Below, one piece after another: positions 43,649-52,304 of a stretch of DNA of 64,000 nt. The DNA is from Propionispira raffinosivorans DSM 20765. Lineage in GTDB: Bacteria > Bacillota > Negativicutes > Selenomonadales > Selenomonadaceae. The notes beneath the pieces were generated by a model, which saw only the letters and a program-made list of their open reading frames with translations, made no database searches and was not told the origin of the DNA. The DNA lies in assembly GCF_000381065.1 (NCBI RefSeq), contig NZ_KB905850.1, forward strand, positions 45,532-109,531, written 5' to 3'. The position numbers and the translations under genes are program-made. Positions within the stretch are counted from its first letter, which is position 1, and every line of letters starts with the position of its first letter.

Positions 43649-44956
43649 TTAAACGTCTTTTGCTGCTTCTAAGATACTGTTTTCTATAATAGACAACCCA
43701 CGGTCGAGTTGTTCATCTGTTGTAACAAGTGGAATCAAGAGGCGAAGTACATTGCCATAAATACCAGCATTAATCAAAATTAATTTTTGGTCGAGACATA
43801 ATTTGATTACTTTTGCTGTGAGTTCTTTTGCCGGTTCTTTTGTCTTTTTATCTTTTACTAACTCAATACCAATCATGGCGCCAAGTCCTCTGACATCGCC
43901 AATAATCGGGCAGCTGTCTTGCAATGCTTTAAATTTCGTCAGAGTTTTTTCACCAATATCAAGGGCACGCTGACAAAGCTTTTGTTCTTGAATCATTTTA
44001 ATAACTTCAACACCAGCTACACAAGCAAGTGGATTTCCACCATACGTGCCACCGATACTGCCACCACCTGGTGCATCCATAATTTCAGCTAGTCCCGTTA
44101 CTGCGCTTAATGGAACCCCTGCAGCAATTGATTTTGCTGTAGTCATAAGATCCGGTTCAACATTCCAGTTTTCGATCGCAAACATTTTACCACTGCGGGC
44201 AAACCCGCTTTGTACTTCATCGGCAATAAAGAGAATATCATTTTTTTCACAAATTGTTTTAAGACCTGGTAAAAATTCTTTTGGCGGAATAATAAAACCG
44301 CCTTCCCCTTGTATCGGTTCAATAATCATTGCTGCAATTTCACTCGGATCCGCTGTTGCCGCAAAAAACTTATCAAATGCTTCTAGACAATGCATTCCAC
44401 AGTCTGGATATGTGGAATGATATGGACAGCGATAACAATAAGACGCGGGAATTTTATATAAATCCGATGGAAATGGCCCAAATCCATACTTATAAGGTTT
44501 AACTTTACTAGTCAGCCCCATAGTAAGAGATGTCCGACCATGGAAACAACATTCAAACGAAATAATCCCTGTTTTCTTTTTTGCATGACGAGCTATTTTA
44601 ATTGCATTTTCTACGGCTTCTGCTCCGCTATTCGCAAACATCGTTTTTTTCTTTGAAGTTCCTGGAGCAATGTCATTCATTTTTTCCGCAAGGTCGATAT
44701 ATGGTTCATACATCACAACTGAAAAAAAGGAATGCAATAATTTTTCCGCTTGGTTTTGGATAGCTTTAACAACTGGTTTCGGACAATGGCCTACATTTAA
44801 AACACCAACTCCCGCAAAGAAATCAAGATATTCATTGTCTTCCATATCGGTAATTACAGCACCACTGGCTTTTTTGGCAAAGATCGGCGTCGAATTAGCT
44901 ATACCACTAGGGACTGCCGCTTGTTTACGTTTCAATAGTTCTTCTGATTTTGACAT
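43649..44956 (-). CDS. gabT: class III aminotransferase (4-aminobutyrate aminotransferase type)
   Basis: 435 aa from the ATG at 44956 (GGGGAGGG upstream); earlier in-frame codons are not preceded by a site. Fold-type I PLP enzyme: ITDMEDNEYLDFFAGVGVLNVGH, MFANSGAEAVENAIKIAR, the PLP region IIEPIQGEGG and LFIADEVQSGFARSG. The Lys of TTAKSIAAGVPLSAV binds PLP. A Cys-rich insert YCYRCPYHSTYPDCGMHC is also seen in Negativicute and Clostridium relatives. It transfers the amino group of an omega-amino acid (GABA or similar) to 2-oxoglutarate. The PucR gene and an aldehyde dehydrogenase upstream on the same strand would complete GABA to succinate. Confidence 0.9.
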   Translation of the reverse strand: MSKSEELLKRKQAAVPSGIANSTPIFAKKASGAVITDMEDNEYLDFFAGVGVLNVGHCPKPVVKAIQNQAEKLLHSFFSVVMYEPYIDLAEKMNDIAPGTSKKKTMFANSGAEAVENAIKIARHAKKKTGIISFECCFHGRTSLTMGLTSKVKPYKYGFGPFPSDLYKIPASYCYRCPYHSTYPDCGMHCLEAFDKFFAATADPSEIAAMIIEPIQGEGGFIIPPKEFLPGLKTICEKNDILFIADEVQSGFARSGKMFAIENWNVEPDLMTTAKSIAAGVPLSAVTGLAEIMDAPGGGSIGGTYGGNPLACVAGVEVIKMIQEQKLCQRALDIGEKTLTKFKALQDSCPIIGDVRGLGAMIGIELVKDKKTKEPAKELTAKVIKLCLDQKLILINAGIYGNVLRLLIPLVTTDEQLDRGLSIIENSILEAAKDV

Positions 44957-44992
44957 ATTTAGCCCTCCCCTGCACAAGCTCCAGAAAAGAGA

Positions 44993-45034
44993 AAAGCTGC
45001 CAAAAAGATACGAAATAATCTCTTTGGCAACTTT
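44993..45034 (-). terminator. terminator after the pucR gene
   Basis: 17-base arms (44993-45009 / 45018-45034) pair on the minus strand with two G-U pairs that would be mismatches on the plus strand. A T/C-rich tail follows. It lies between the pucR stop and the gabT start. Confidence 0.7.
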
Positions 45035-45120
45035 GCCCATCTTGCTTTATTTTCTAACTCATGCGATTGATTATACTTTTATTGTAGCAGACCTTTTGCC
45101 TCTAAGTCTATGTGCATTTA

Positions 45121-46380
45121 TTACAATGTATGTGATATTTTTTCATACTTTTTCACATTATAGGTATTTCTATTATGTCCTCCGCCAATCTGTCTGGCGA
45201 TAATGACGCCCAGTTGCAGCATCAGTCGATCATACGAATTTGCAAGTTTTTTACCGCTGACATCTTCAATTTTCTTAAGACGATAATCCAACGTATTGCG
45301 ATGCACAAAAAGACGTTTTGATGTTTTAACAACATTGCCGTTTTCCTCAAAATATACAAACAGGCTGTTAACCAAATCCATTTTATAATGCTGATCATGT
45401 TCTTCAAGTGTTCCAATGATTTCTTCGCAATATGCTTGCAATTTTTCTAGTGGAATTTCAAATAAAAGTTTATAGATACCTAACGATTCATAGGTGTACA
45501 CGCATTGTTTGGTTGCTAATGATTCCGCAAACCACAAAGCTTTATTCGCTTGCAAATAACTTTCCCGTATATTTTGCAAAGACGGGGCTGGGCTGCCAAT
45601 ACCAGCGGCCACGTTCAAAGCAGTAAAATGTTCACCTAACTGATCAACTAAAAGCTGGACAATACTACGATTTTTCTTTTCGTCTTGCACATTTTCCGGC
45701 AGCAAAAATAAAACTTTGTCCATCCATAAAGTCAAAAGGATTTTTTGTCCGCTCATAACAAAAAAATCACGCACAAACTGTTCCAGTTGTGTTTTGATCA
45801 AAACAAAATTATGTTTTGCATTCTTACGAGTGAGTTTCTGTTCCGTCAATAAAATTGCACTGATCACAACGACTTGCTGTGATTGCGATAAATCATAGCC
45901 ATAAACAGCTGCATGCTCCATCAATTCCGGTTCGGCTGCTACAGGTTTTAACAAAAGTTGTTCAAAAAAACTGCTAATGGAATGTTTTTCGGTTTGCTGC
46001 ATCACAATATAACTGCAAATTTCCTGCATAACACCTACCAGCTTTACTTTCCATGGCAGAGTAAACAAGGGAAAGTTAGCCGCCTCAGCAATAGTTACAA
46101 CATCATCCGGCACACTTTCAATATAAGGACCGAGATTGATAACCATACCGGCCAGTTTTTTATCAATTAAGCCTTGTACCAGCCTTTTCAATTCTTCCGG
46201 TTTACCTTGCAGCCCAATCCCCGTGATAATCAACAGCTCGCCGCCCTGAACCCAAGGCAGAACATCTGGTAAGTCTATAAAATGAACCCAGCGAACGAGT
46301 CGATCCAGCCCTTGTGCTCCAGCAACAATCTGAACTTCCGCCATACTATGGAGTTTAATGACCTCTTGACAACTGACCAT
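45121..46380 (-). CDS. PucR family transcriptional regulator
   Basis: 419 aa. An N-terminal PucR domain (residues 1-120: GAQGLDRLVRWVHFIDLPDVLPWVQGGELLIITG) is followed by a GGDEF-like middle region. The C-terminal helix-turn-helix reads YFEENGNVVKTSKRLFVHRNTLDYRLKKIEDVSG, the CdaR/PucR signature. These proteins activate catabolic genes for purines, proline or GABA in response to an effector. It lies between the aldehyde dehydrogenase and gabT genes, both likely targets. Strong ribosome site AAGGAGG. Confidence 0.93.
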   Translation of the reverse strand: MVSCQEVIKLHSMAEVQIVAGAQGLDRLVRWVHFIDLPDVLPWVQGGELLIITGIGLQGKPEELKRLVQGLIDKKLAGMVINLGPYIESVPDDVVTIAEAANFPLFTLPWKVKLVGVMQEICSYIVMQQTEKHSISSFFEQLLLKPVAAEPELMEHAAVYGYDLSQSQQVVVISAILLTEQKLTRKNAKHNFVLIKTQLEQFVRDFFVMSGQKILLTLWMDKVLFLLPENVQDEKKNRSIVQLLVDQLGEHFTALNVAAGIGSPAPSLQNIRESYLQANKALWFAESLATKQCVYTYESLGIYKLLFEIPLEKLQAYCEEIIGTLEEHDQHYKMDLVNSLFVYFEENGNVVKTSKRLFVHRNTLDYRLKKIEDVSGKKLANSYDRLMLQLGVIIARQIGGGHNRNTYNVKKYEKISHTL

Positions 46381-46411
46381 AAAAATTGCCTCCTTATTTT
46401 AAAACGAAAAA

Positions 46412-46439
46412 AAGACCGCTCATATAAATGAGCAGTCTT
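46412..46439 (-). terminator. hairpin terminator just before pucR
   Basis: 12-bp stem AAGACTGCTCAT / ATGAGCGGTCTT (minus strand, one G-U), 4-base loop, then seven T's. It sits 15-20 bp upstream of the pucR ribosome site. It may end aldehyde dehydrogenase transcripts or act as an attenuator in the pucR leader. Confidence 0.8.
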
Positions 46440-46463
46440 CTTTGACTTCAATTCGATACTGTA

Positions 46464-46492
46464 AGCATAACAAATATCGCACCATCGGTCAA
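46464..46492 (-). promoter_or_regulatory. putative pucR promoter
   Basis: Minus strand TTGACC, 17 bases, TATGCT: 5/6 and 4/6 matches to the sigma-A hexamers. If real, the hairpin terminator at 46412-46439 lies inside the pucR leader. Confidence 0.45.
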
Positions 46493-46499
46493 TATATAG

Positions 46500-46631
46500 A
46501 ACGCATTAAACATTTTATATGACAATCGTCAGGAATGGGGTATAGGGCTCCGTGGGATTACGTAGGAAGCAAACGATCCCCTACCCATTCCTGGCAGACT
46601 GATAGATGGGCTGGAATTTCTTTAATGCGTT
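46500..46631. repeat. dispersed ~140-bp element, copy B
   Basis: Begins AACGCATTAAACATTTTATA and ends CTTTAATGCGTT, so its ends form an 11-base inverted repeat (AACGCATTAAA). An inner pair AGGAATGGGGTATAGGG and CCCCTACCCATTCCT flanks GATTACGTAGGAAGCAAACGA. It lies between the aldehyde dehydrogenase stop and the pucR promoter, in the same orientation as copies A and C. TATATA runs border it on both sides. Confidence 0.88.
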
Positions 46632-46658
46632 ATATATATATATCTTATCTTGAAGCTT

Positions 46659-48074
46659 CTAAAAATTAAGTACAATCAATTTTTCTTCCGTCATTTCACG
46701 CACAGCATATTCCGGGCCTTCACGACCAATTCCACTTTCTTTAACCCCACCATACGGCATATTATCCGTACGGAATGTTGCCCCATCATTGATAATGACT
46801 CCACCAACTTCAATTTTTTCCGCACAAAGATGAGCAATTGCCAAAGAATTTGTAAAAACACCCGCCTGTAGACCATACACCGAATCATTCACTGCGACAA
46901 TAGCTTCATTAATATCTGTATACGGTACAATCACAAATACTGGTGCAAAAATTTCATTACAAACTACTTTCATATCGGCTTGAACATTCGTCAAAATCGT
47001 CGGTTCGAGATATGAGTGGGTACGTTTACCGCCAGTTAAGAGCTTAGCACCCGCTGCAACTGCTTCTTGAATCCATTCTTCCGCACGGATTGCTTCTTTT
47101 TCGTTGATCATCGGACCCAGTTCCGTAGTGTCGGCCAATGGATCACCACTAACAACAGCCTTGGCTGCTGAAACAGCCGCTGCGCAAAAAGCATTATAGA
47201 TCGCCTGATGCACATATACTCGCTGACAAGAAATGCAAACCTGTCCTGCATTTGTAAATGCATACTTGGCACAAAGTTGTCCAGTTTTAACTGGATCGGC
47301 ATCACCATGAACGATATTCGCTGAATTAGAACCAAGTTCCAGTGCGACACGACGCAGCCCCGCATTTTTATGCAGCATTTTCCCCACGGCTGCACTACCA
47401 GTAAAACTATAAAAATTAATACGTTCATCAGCCGTAAGCAAATCACCAAGTTTACTGCCTGATCCCATAACAAGATTCAAGTAGCCCGCCGGAAGACCTG
47501 CCTTTTCAAAGATTTCACATAAAATAACAGCCGAAAGTGAAGTTGCCGTTGCTGGTTTGTAAAGCACTGAATTGCCCGCAGCCAATGCTGGACCGATTTT
47601 ATGACAAGCCAAATTCAAGGGAAAATTAAATGGTGTAATTGCACAAACAATCCCAATCGGCACTCGTTTTGTATAGGCAATACGACTGCCACAACCAGGT
47701 GCACCAGCAAGAGGAACCATTTCCCCTGTCATTCGTTTAGCTTGTTCCGCTGATAATAATAAAGTCTGGATACCACGCTTCACTTCACCGCGTGCATCTT
47801 GAATCGGCTTCCCCACCTCAATCGATAATGCCCTTGCCATTTTTTCGCTATCAGACTCTAAAAGATTTGCTGCTTTCATCAAAACTTCATAACGTCGATA
47901 CGGTTCCATTGGTATTTTAAGCGCCTGTTGTGCAGCATCCACCGCAGCTGTGACTTCTTTTGCTCCAGCCACCGAAAGCATTACAGCCGTTTCATTTGTA
48001 TATTTATTGACCAGAGGCGTTGCTTCTTCTGTCAAAATCCATTTACCAGCAATAAACAGTCCATATTTTTCCAT
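46659..48074 (-). CDS. NAD(P)-dependent aldehyde dehydrogenase (succinate-semialdehyde type)
   Basis: 471 aa from the ATG at 48074 (GGGAGG 7 bases before). The catalytic Cys is in FTNAGQVCISCQRVYV near residue 280; the general-base Glu is in ALELGSNSANIVHGD near 245. The cofactor region is ITPFNFPLNLACHKIGPALAAGNSVLYKPA. It belongs to the non-phosphorylating SSADH/lactaldehyde/glyceraldehyde-3-P branch. Linkage with a GabT-type transaminase and a PucR regulator suggests oxidation of succinate semialdehyde, though the substrate is an inference. Confidence 0.9.
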   Translation of the reverse strand: MEKYGLFIAGKWILTEEATPLVNKYTNETAVMLSVAGAKEVTAAVDAAQQALKIPMEPYRRYEVLMKAANLLESDSEKMARALSIEVGKPIQDARGEVKRGIQTLLLSAEQAKRMTGEMVPLAGAPGCGSRIAYTKRVPIGIVCAITPFNFPLNLACHKIGPALAAGNSVLYKPATATSLSAVILCEIFEKAGLPAGYLNLVMGSGSKLGDLLTADERINFYSFTGSAAVGKMLHKNAGLRRVALELGSNSANIVHGDADPVKTGQLCAKYAFTNAGQVCISCQRVYVHQAIYNAFCAAAVSAAKAVVSGDPLADTTELGPMINEKEAIRAEEWIQEAVAAGAKLLTGGKRTHSYLEPTILTNVQADMKVVCNEIFAPVFVIVPYTDINEAIVAVNDSVYGLQAGVFTNSLAIAHLCAEKIEVGGVIINDGATFRTDNMPYGGVKESGIGREGPEYAVREMTEEKLIVLNF

Positions 48075-48121
48075 TCTAAATCCTCCCTTACCTTGTGGTA
48101 AACAATTAATGAAATAAAAAA

Positions 48122-48145
48122 GACTGCTTGCCAAAACAAACAGTC
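48122..48145 (-). terminator. terminator downstream of the tonB operon
   Basis: Minus strand GACTGTTTG / CAAGCAGTC (9 bp, one G-U) with a 6-base loop and then TTTTTT. It is about 140 bp after the tonB stop and 50 bp before the aldehyde dehydrogenase ATG. Confidence 0.65.
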
Positions 48146-48286
48146 AACATTGACTCATTAATCGAATACTATCATAACTTTAGATTAACAAACTTATCTG
48201 ATCCGGTCAACCTACTTTTATCATAATATATAACAATAATATACGATTTTATTCGTAAAATATTACATAGATAATCAAAGCCGGAT

Positions 48287-48976
48287 TCACTTTAAACCAA
48301 AAGTAATTGGCATCGCCGCATAGCAGCCTACGGATTGTCCATCTGCTCGCTTTGCTGGGATAAATAGCCAATTTTGCATTGCACGGACTGCTGCAACATC
48401 CATTGCTTCATAACCTGAAGATACAGCAACTTCAACAGAGCCAACACTTCCATCCGTATGAATCTGAACACGCAGGCGAACTCGACCTTCTATTCCACGA
48501 TTTTTCAAATCAGGCGGATACACAGGTTCTACCATACTCAAAACGACTGGTTTTTGTATAACCCCATTAACCTCTGCTCCCATATTAGAAGAAGAATTGG
48601 AACTGCTTGCAGATTCGGGGCCGTCTCCAGAAACTGCTGTCGACTCAACCGCTCCAATCGCCCCTTTGACAACAACAGCTTGACGTGGCTGTTCTCCATC
48701 TGCTTTTACGGCCTCCGCTGCATGTGCTGTTGCTTGCAAACTCGCCTTTGCTGCTGACAAATTTTGCTTGGAAGTCATTGTGTTTTTCGTATTAAGTTCT
48801 GCCTGTTTCACGGGAACTATATCCTGCTGTGCACCTAACTCAAGTTCCATGTATTCTTCTGGTACTGGTGGAACCGAAATTTCAGGTAAAACCAACAACA
48901 AAAGCACCGCGATGCCCACGTGGCAAGCCAACGAAACTCCAAATGCCTTTTTCCACTTCCAGCGTTCCTTTTCCAT
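48287..48976 (-). CDS. tonB: TonB family energy transducer
   Basis: 229 aa. One N-terminal membrane helix (FGVSLACHVGIAVLLLLVLP) with the His typical of TonB anchors. A polar spacer rich in Ala, Val, Glu and Ser follows, without the long Pro repeats of E. coli TonB. The C-terminal domain (about 145-229) reads VVLSMVEPVYPPDLKNRGIEGRVRLRVQIHTDGSVGSVEVAVSSGYEAMDVAAVRAMQNWLFIPA. It couples the ExbB/ExbD proton motor to the outer-membrane receptor encoded upstream. Last gene of the operon. Confidence 0.94.
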   Translation of the reverse strand: MEKERWKWKKAFGVSLACHVGIAVLLLLVLPEISVPPVPEEYMELELGAQQDIVPVKQAELNTKNTMTSKQNLSAAKASLQATAHAAEAVKADGEQPRQAVVVKGAIGAVESTAVSGDGPESASSSNSSSNMGAEVNGVIQKPVVLSMVEPVYPPDLKNRGIEGRVRLRVQIHTDGSVGSVEVAVSSGYEAMDVAAVRAMQNWLFIPAKRADGQSVGCYAAMPITFGLK

Positions 48977-48982
48977 ATAAAA

Positions 48983-49393
48983 TTACCTCACTTTACGTTC
49001 TGTAGCAATCGAAATATGTTGTGCCCCTGCTGCTTTCATTTCATCAAGCACCTGAATTACATCCCCGTAGTCTACCATTTTATCGGCACGTAAAATAAAA
49101 ATTTGGTTATCGTTTTTCCCCATTGCCATTGCGATGTGCTTCCCTAATAGTTCCAGTGGGATTTTCTCTTCATCGATAAGCACCACTGCATCTTTGGACA
49201 CCGTGACATTCATGCTTTTTGGTTTTTCCTGCTGTGCATAAGCGGATTGTGGCAGTTGAACTGGAATGGAATGCTGCTCAACCATATAAAGTGTACTAAT
49301 CATAAAAAATACCAAGAGAAAAAACATGATGTCAATCATCGGAATAATCATCAATTCTGGTGCTTTTTCTATTCGCATACTACGCAGCTTCAT
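48983..49393 (-). CDS. exbD: ExbD/TolR family protein
   Basis: 136 aa from the ATG at 49393 (AAAGGAG 6 bases before); a start 28 codons earlier would run through most of the exbB tail and is rejected. One membrane helix with the essential Asp in LMIIPMIDIMFFLLVFFMIS (near residue 20). The periplasmic domain ends DYGDVIQVLDEMKAAGAQHISIATE, as in ExbD. It overlaps exbB by 14 bases. With ExbB it forms the proton-driven motor for TonB. Confidence 0.95.
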   Translation of the reverse strand: MKLRSMRIEKAPELMIIPMIDIMFFLLVFFMISTLYMVEQHSIPVQLPQSAYAQQEKPKSMNVTVSKDAVVLIDEEKIPLELLGKHIAMAMGKNDNQIFILRADKMVDYGDVIQVLDEMKAAGAQHISIATERKVR

Positions 49394-50027
49394 GATTAAC
49401 TCCTTTTTCATCCGTAACATTAGGCAAATTCTTTTCAACTTCACCCGCAATCTGTTCAAGATCGGTAATAAAACCATCTAGCCGATACGAAAAATAACTA
49501 TGTCCCAAAAGGGCTAAAACAGCCACACTCAAACCCGTTGCTGTAGCAATTAAGGCTTCACCGACTCCGCCGGTAATCGCCATTGGCTGCCCACTTTCAA
49601 GACTGAATACGCTGAAGGACTGTATCATCCCCACTACCGTTCCCAACAAACCAAATAAGGGTGACAACGTAACGACTGTACTTAAAATAGACAACCCTTT
49701 ACGCAAATGCGCCACGGCAAGCTGCGCTGAACTTTCCATAGCGGTTGTAATATTGCGACCCATTTTTTGCGCATCGAATGCGGCAATCACAATTTTATGC
49801 GCCGGTTTTGCCGAAACACTACAGCTTTGATAAATCGCTTCATACTCTTTATTTTGAAAACCACTTACAATATATTCACTAAAACCTGCTACATCCAAGT
49901 CCATTTTTCTATAGTAAACAAAACGCTCCACCAAAATCGTCACAACAACCAACGATGATAAAATCAACAAATACATAACCGGTCCACCTTTGTGAAACCA
50001 GCTCATTGCCTCTATCAAAAAATCCAT
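49380..50027 (-). CDS. exbB: ExbB/TolQ/MotA family proton channel protein
   Basis: 215 aa from the ATG at 50027 (GCGAGG 5-6 bases before). Three membrane helices: about 15-35 (GPVMYLLILSSLVVVTILVE), 110-135 (STVVTLSPLFGLLGTVVGMIQ) and 150-175 (GEALIATATGLSVAVLALLGH), the last two carrying the conserved Thr and Gly residues of the proton path. It partners with ExbD and TonB to energise the receptor. It follows the receptor gene by about 70 bp. Confidence 0.95.
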   Translation of the reverse strand: MDFLIEAMSWFHKGGPVMYLLILSSLVVVTILVERFVYYRKMDLDVAGFSEYIVSGFQNKEYEAIYQSCSVSAKPAHKIVIAAFDAQKMGRNITTAMESSAQLAVAHLRKGLSILSTVVTLSPLFGLLGTVVGMIQSFSVFSLESGQPMAITGGVGEALIATATGLSVAVLALLGHSYFSYRLDGFITDLEQIAGEVEKNLPNVTDEKGVNHEAA

Positions 50028-50098
50028 ATCTGCCTCGCTTCTTTCTTTTTTATATTTAGCTATATTAAAATAACAATATGTCATACTGTTGCATTTAC

Positions 50099-52030
50099 TT
50101 AGAATTTACGTTCTACACCAAAAACAAAATATCGCCCTGGCATCGCATAAGCACCACGGCCAACCGACGAACTCAAAATTTCATAACCTTCATTTGTTAA
50201 ATTATAGCCCTTAATATAAGCCTTGGTTTTATCATTAAATTGATATCCTACATTAAGATTAACCGTAGTATAAGAAGTATCCGTATATACTTTAGTGTTA
50301 CGCCCTGTAACTTGCTGCGTTGTTAAATCCGCATTCCATTTGTCTTGCGTATATTGAATGCCTATTGAATATCCGTTGGGACGACTATTATATATATAGT
50401 CCGTATATTGTCCATTATCACCAGCATTTTTTTCAATCTGAGAATATGAATAACCTGTATTCAATGACCACCGATCTGAGAATTTATGTGTAGTATTTAA
50501 CTCCAAACCGCGACGCTTTTCGCGATTGATATTGTAATAAACTGTTTTACTAATATTCGTATCCCATACCCAATCAAGTGCGTTATCTAATTTACTGCTG
50601 TAAATACTAGCCTGAACATTCGTTTTTTTATCGATTTGCGAATTTAAGCCCAATGTGACAGTTTCGGACTTTTCTTGTTTCAAATTAGGATTTCCAATCC
50701 AATAAGGCGAATTTGCATAACGCTGCTTCAATGTAGGGTTATTGATTGCCTGTCCCCACGATAAATAAGCATTTGTCTGTGGTGATAAGACTTTATTGAT
50801 GGCAACATGTGATGTGAAATCACCACCAAAATCACTATGATTTTCATAGCGTGTTCCAAAATTCAACGACCAGCCATCAATTAAAGTCCAATGATCTTCT
50901 GCATAAATCGATGTCATATGAGCCCCACGTTGAAAAATTGCACCAGAATTTGTTTCATTAATATCTTCACTAATATATTCTGCACCACCAATAAGGGCAT
51001 TTTTATTATTAAGTTTCCAACTTTTTTGCCATTGCGTTCCCAATGTAGTCAAATCATGCTCATAGGGCGCACCAGCAAACGATGTATCAGACTTTTCGTT
51101 ATTACGATAAAGTCGCAGATAATCGCCAGCACCAGAAGAACTCCCTTCCTTCCACGTATATGTCAATGCAAAATTGAGATCTGTTGTCTGCAGTGGAGTC
51201 CCATCACCATAGACAGTCGGAATTTCGGGGTTTGTTAAATAAAGACCATGTCCGTCATTTTGTTTTGACCGTTCAAGTTCAAATGACAGGGTATCCGCAC
51301 CGAAAGATTTATCCAGACGTAAACTTTCATATTCTTTATCAATATTACTGTAGGGGAATTCTTTTTCATGTCCTGTTACAGCATTTTTATAATCATAATT
51401 GTCGCGTTTTTGTTTGTCGTAGGAAAATAAATAACGGACATCATCGTCTCCACCTTGTGTCGTCAATGTATAACGTTGCGAGTTCCATGTCCCAAATTCT
51501 GTATTAACAGTTGTCGATGCAGCAGCCACTGGTTTTTTTGTAATAATATTAATAACACCGCCTACTGCATTGCTACCATAAAGAGCCGAATTTGGACCAC
51601 GGACAATTTCGATACGTTCGATATTTTTCACGGGTAAACTATCAATATTAATTGCGTTATCATCGCCACTCACCACAAGATGGGACCAATTCATTTTTCG
51701 ACCATTTACCAAAACCAACACTCTACTATCTCCGTTAAGTACTGGATAAGAAGCAAAACTTGTCGTACTCATATTCACATTATTGGAGCGAAGAACATCT
51801 GATACCGTGCTGTAATTGCCTCGTTCAATTGTTGCCTGATCAATTACTGTAACAGCCGCTGCAACCTCATTTGCTTTCACAGGCATACGGTTTGCGGTTA
51901 CCACATATTCTTCCATATCAAAAATCTTGTCATCGTTCACTATTTCAGCAGCAAAACCCTGACTCGCAAAGCCAATCGACATTGCTCCCAAAACCAAACC
52001 GGTCAAAATTTTTCGTTTCTTATATATCAT
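50099..52030 (-). CDS. TonB-dependent outer-membrane receptor
   Basis: 643 aa from the ATG at 52030 (AAGGAG 9 bases before). Signal peptide about 1-27 (cut after FAA). A TonB-box-like EEYVVTA lies near residue 40. The plug domain follows (TIERGNYSTVSDVLRSNNVN, RVLVLVNGRKMN, IEIVRGPNSALYGSNAVGGVINIITKKP), then a 22-strand barrel ending ...MPGRYFVFGVERKF with terminal Phe. The plug pattern fits BtuB/colicin- or siderophore-type receptors. A Fur-like box upstream and the ABC importer next door suggest iron-siderophore or heme uptake rather than cobalamin. Its presence shows a real outer membrane. Confidence 0.94.
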   Translation of the reverse strand: MIYKKRKILTGLVLGAMSIGFASQGFAAEIVNDDKIFDMEEYVVTANRMPVKANEVAAAVTVIDQATIERGNYSTVSDVLRSNNVNMSTTSFASYPVLNGDSRVLVLVNGRKMNWSHLVVSGDDNAINIDSLPVKNIERIEIVRGPNSALYGSNAVGGVINIITKKPVAAASTTVNTEFGTWNSQRYTLTTQGGDDDVRYLFSYDKQKRDNYDYKNAVTGHEKEFPYSNIDKEYESLRLDKSFGADTLSFELERSKQNDGHGLYLTNPEIPTVYGDGTPLQTTDLNFALTYTWKEGSSSGAGDYLRLYRNNEKSDTSFAGAPYEHDLTTLGTQWQKSWKLNNKNALIGGAEYISEDINETNSGAIFQRGAHMTSIYAEDHWTLIDGWSLNFGTRYENHSDFGGDFTSHVAINKVLSPQTNAYLSWGQAINNPTLKQRYANSPYWIGNPNLKQEKSETVTLGLNSQIDKKTNVQASIYSSKLDNALDWVWDTNISKTVYYNINREKRRGLELNTTHKFSDRWSLNTGYSYSQIEKNAGDNGQYTDYIYNSRPNGYSIGIQYTQDKWNADLTTQQVTGRNTKVYTDTSYTTVNLNVGYQFNDKTKAYIKGYNLTNEGYEILSSSVGRGAYAMPGRYFVFGVERKF

Positions 52031-52211
52031 ATTTGCTATCTCCTTCATAGTGGTTTACTTCCATATCAATACTCTGTTCGACAATTTCTCGTGCCATTTT
52101 CGCATAATCCTCGGGAGAAACATAGTCGTTATTGACTATGCATAATAAATAGGACATCATATAAATCGCAAAAAAAGCGAATATTCCTGTACCAACAATT
52201 TTCTTTTTCAA
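52020..52211 (-). CDS. small membrane protein (63 aa) ahead of the TonB receptor
   Basis: 63 aa. Starts with TTG, 7 bases after GAGGAGG. One hydrophobic helix (TGIFAFFAIYMMSYLLCIV) follows a basic KKK start. The rest is polar (YVSPEDYAKMAREIVEQSIDME). The stop overlaps the receptor gene by 11 bases. It is the first gene after the Fur-like box, so it is part of the iron operon. No known family is recognised. The start codon and ribosome site make it more than a chance reading frame. Confidence 0.7.
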   Translation of the reverse strand: MKKKIVGTGIFAFFAIYMMSYLLCIVNNDYVSPEDYAKMAREIVEQSIDMEVNHYEGDSKYDI

Positions 52212-52275
52212 ATCTGCGCCTCCTCGTATAATAAGTTTTGTAAACTATGTAAAATTCCCAAGCAATACACGACTT

Positions 52276-52290
52276 TGATTATCATTATCA
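52276..52290. promoter_or_regulatory. Fur-like box of the TonB-receptor operon
   Basis: TGATAATGATAATCA on the minus strand matches the first part of the Fur consensus (GATAATGATAATCATTATC). It is 65 bp upstream of the small membrane protein gene, so iron repression of that gene, the receptor, exbBD and tonB is expected. Confidence 0.7.
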
Positions 52291-52304
52291 GTTAAGGTTG
52301 AAAA

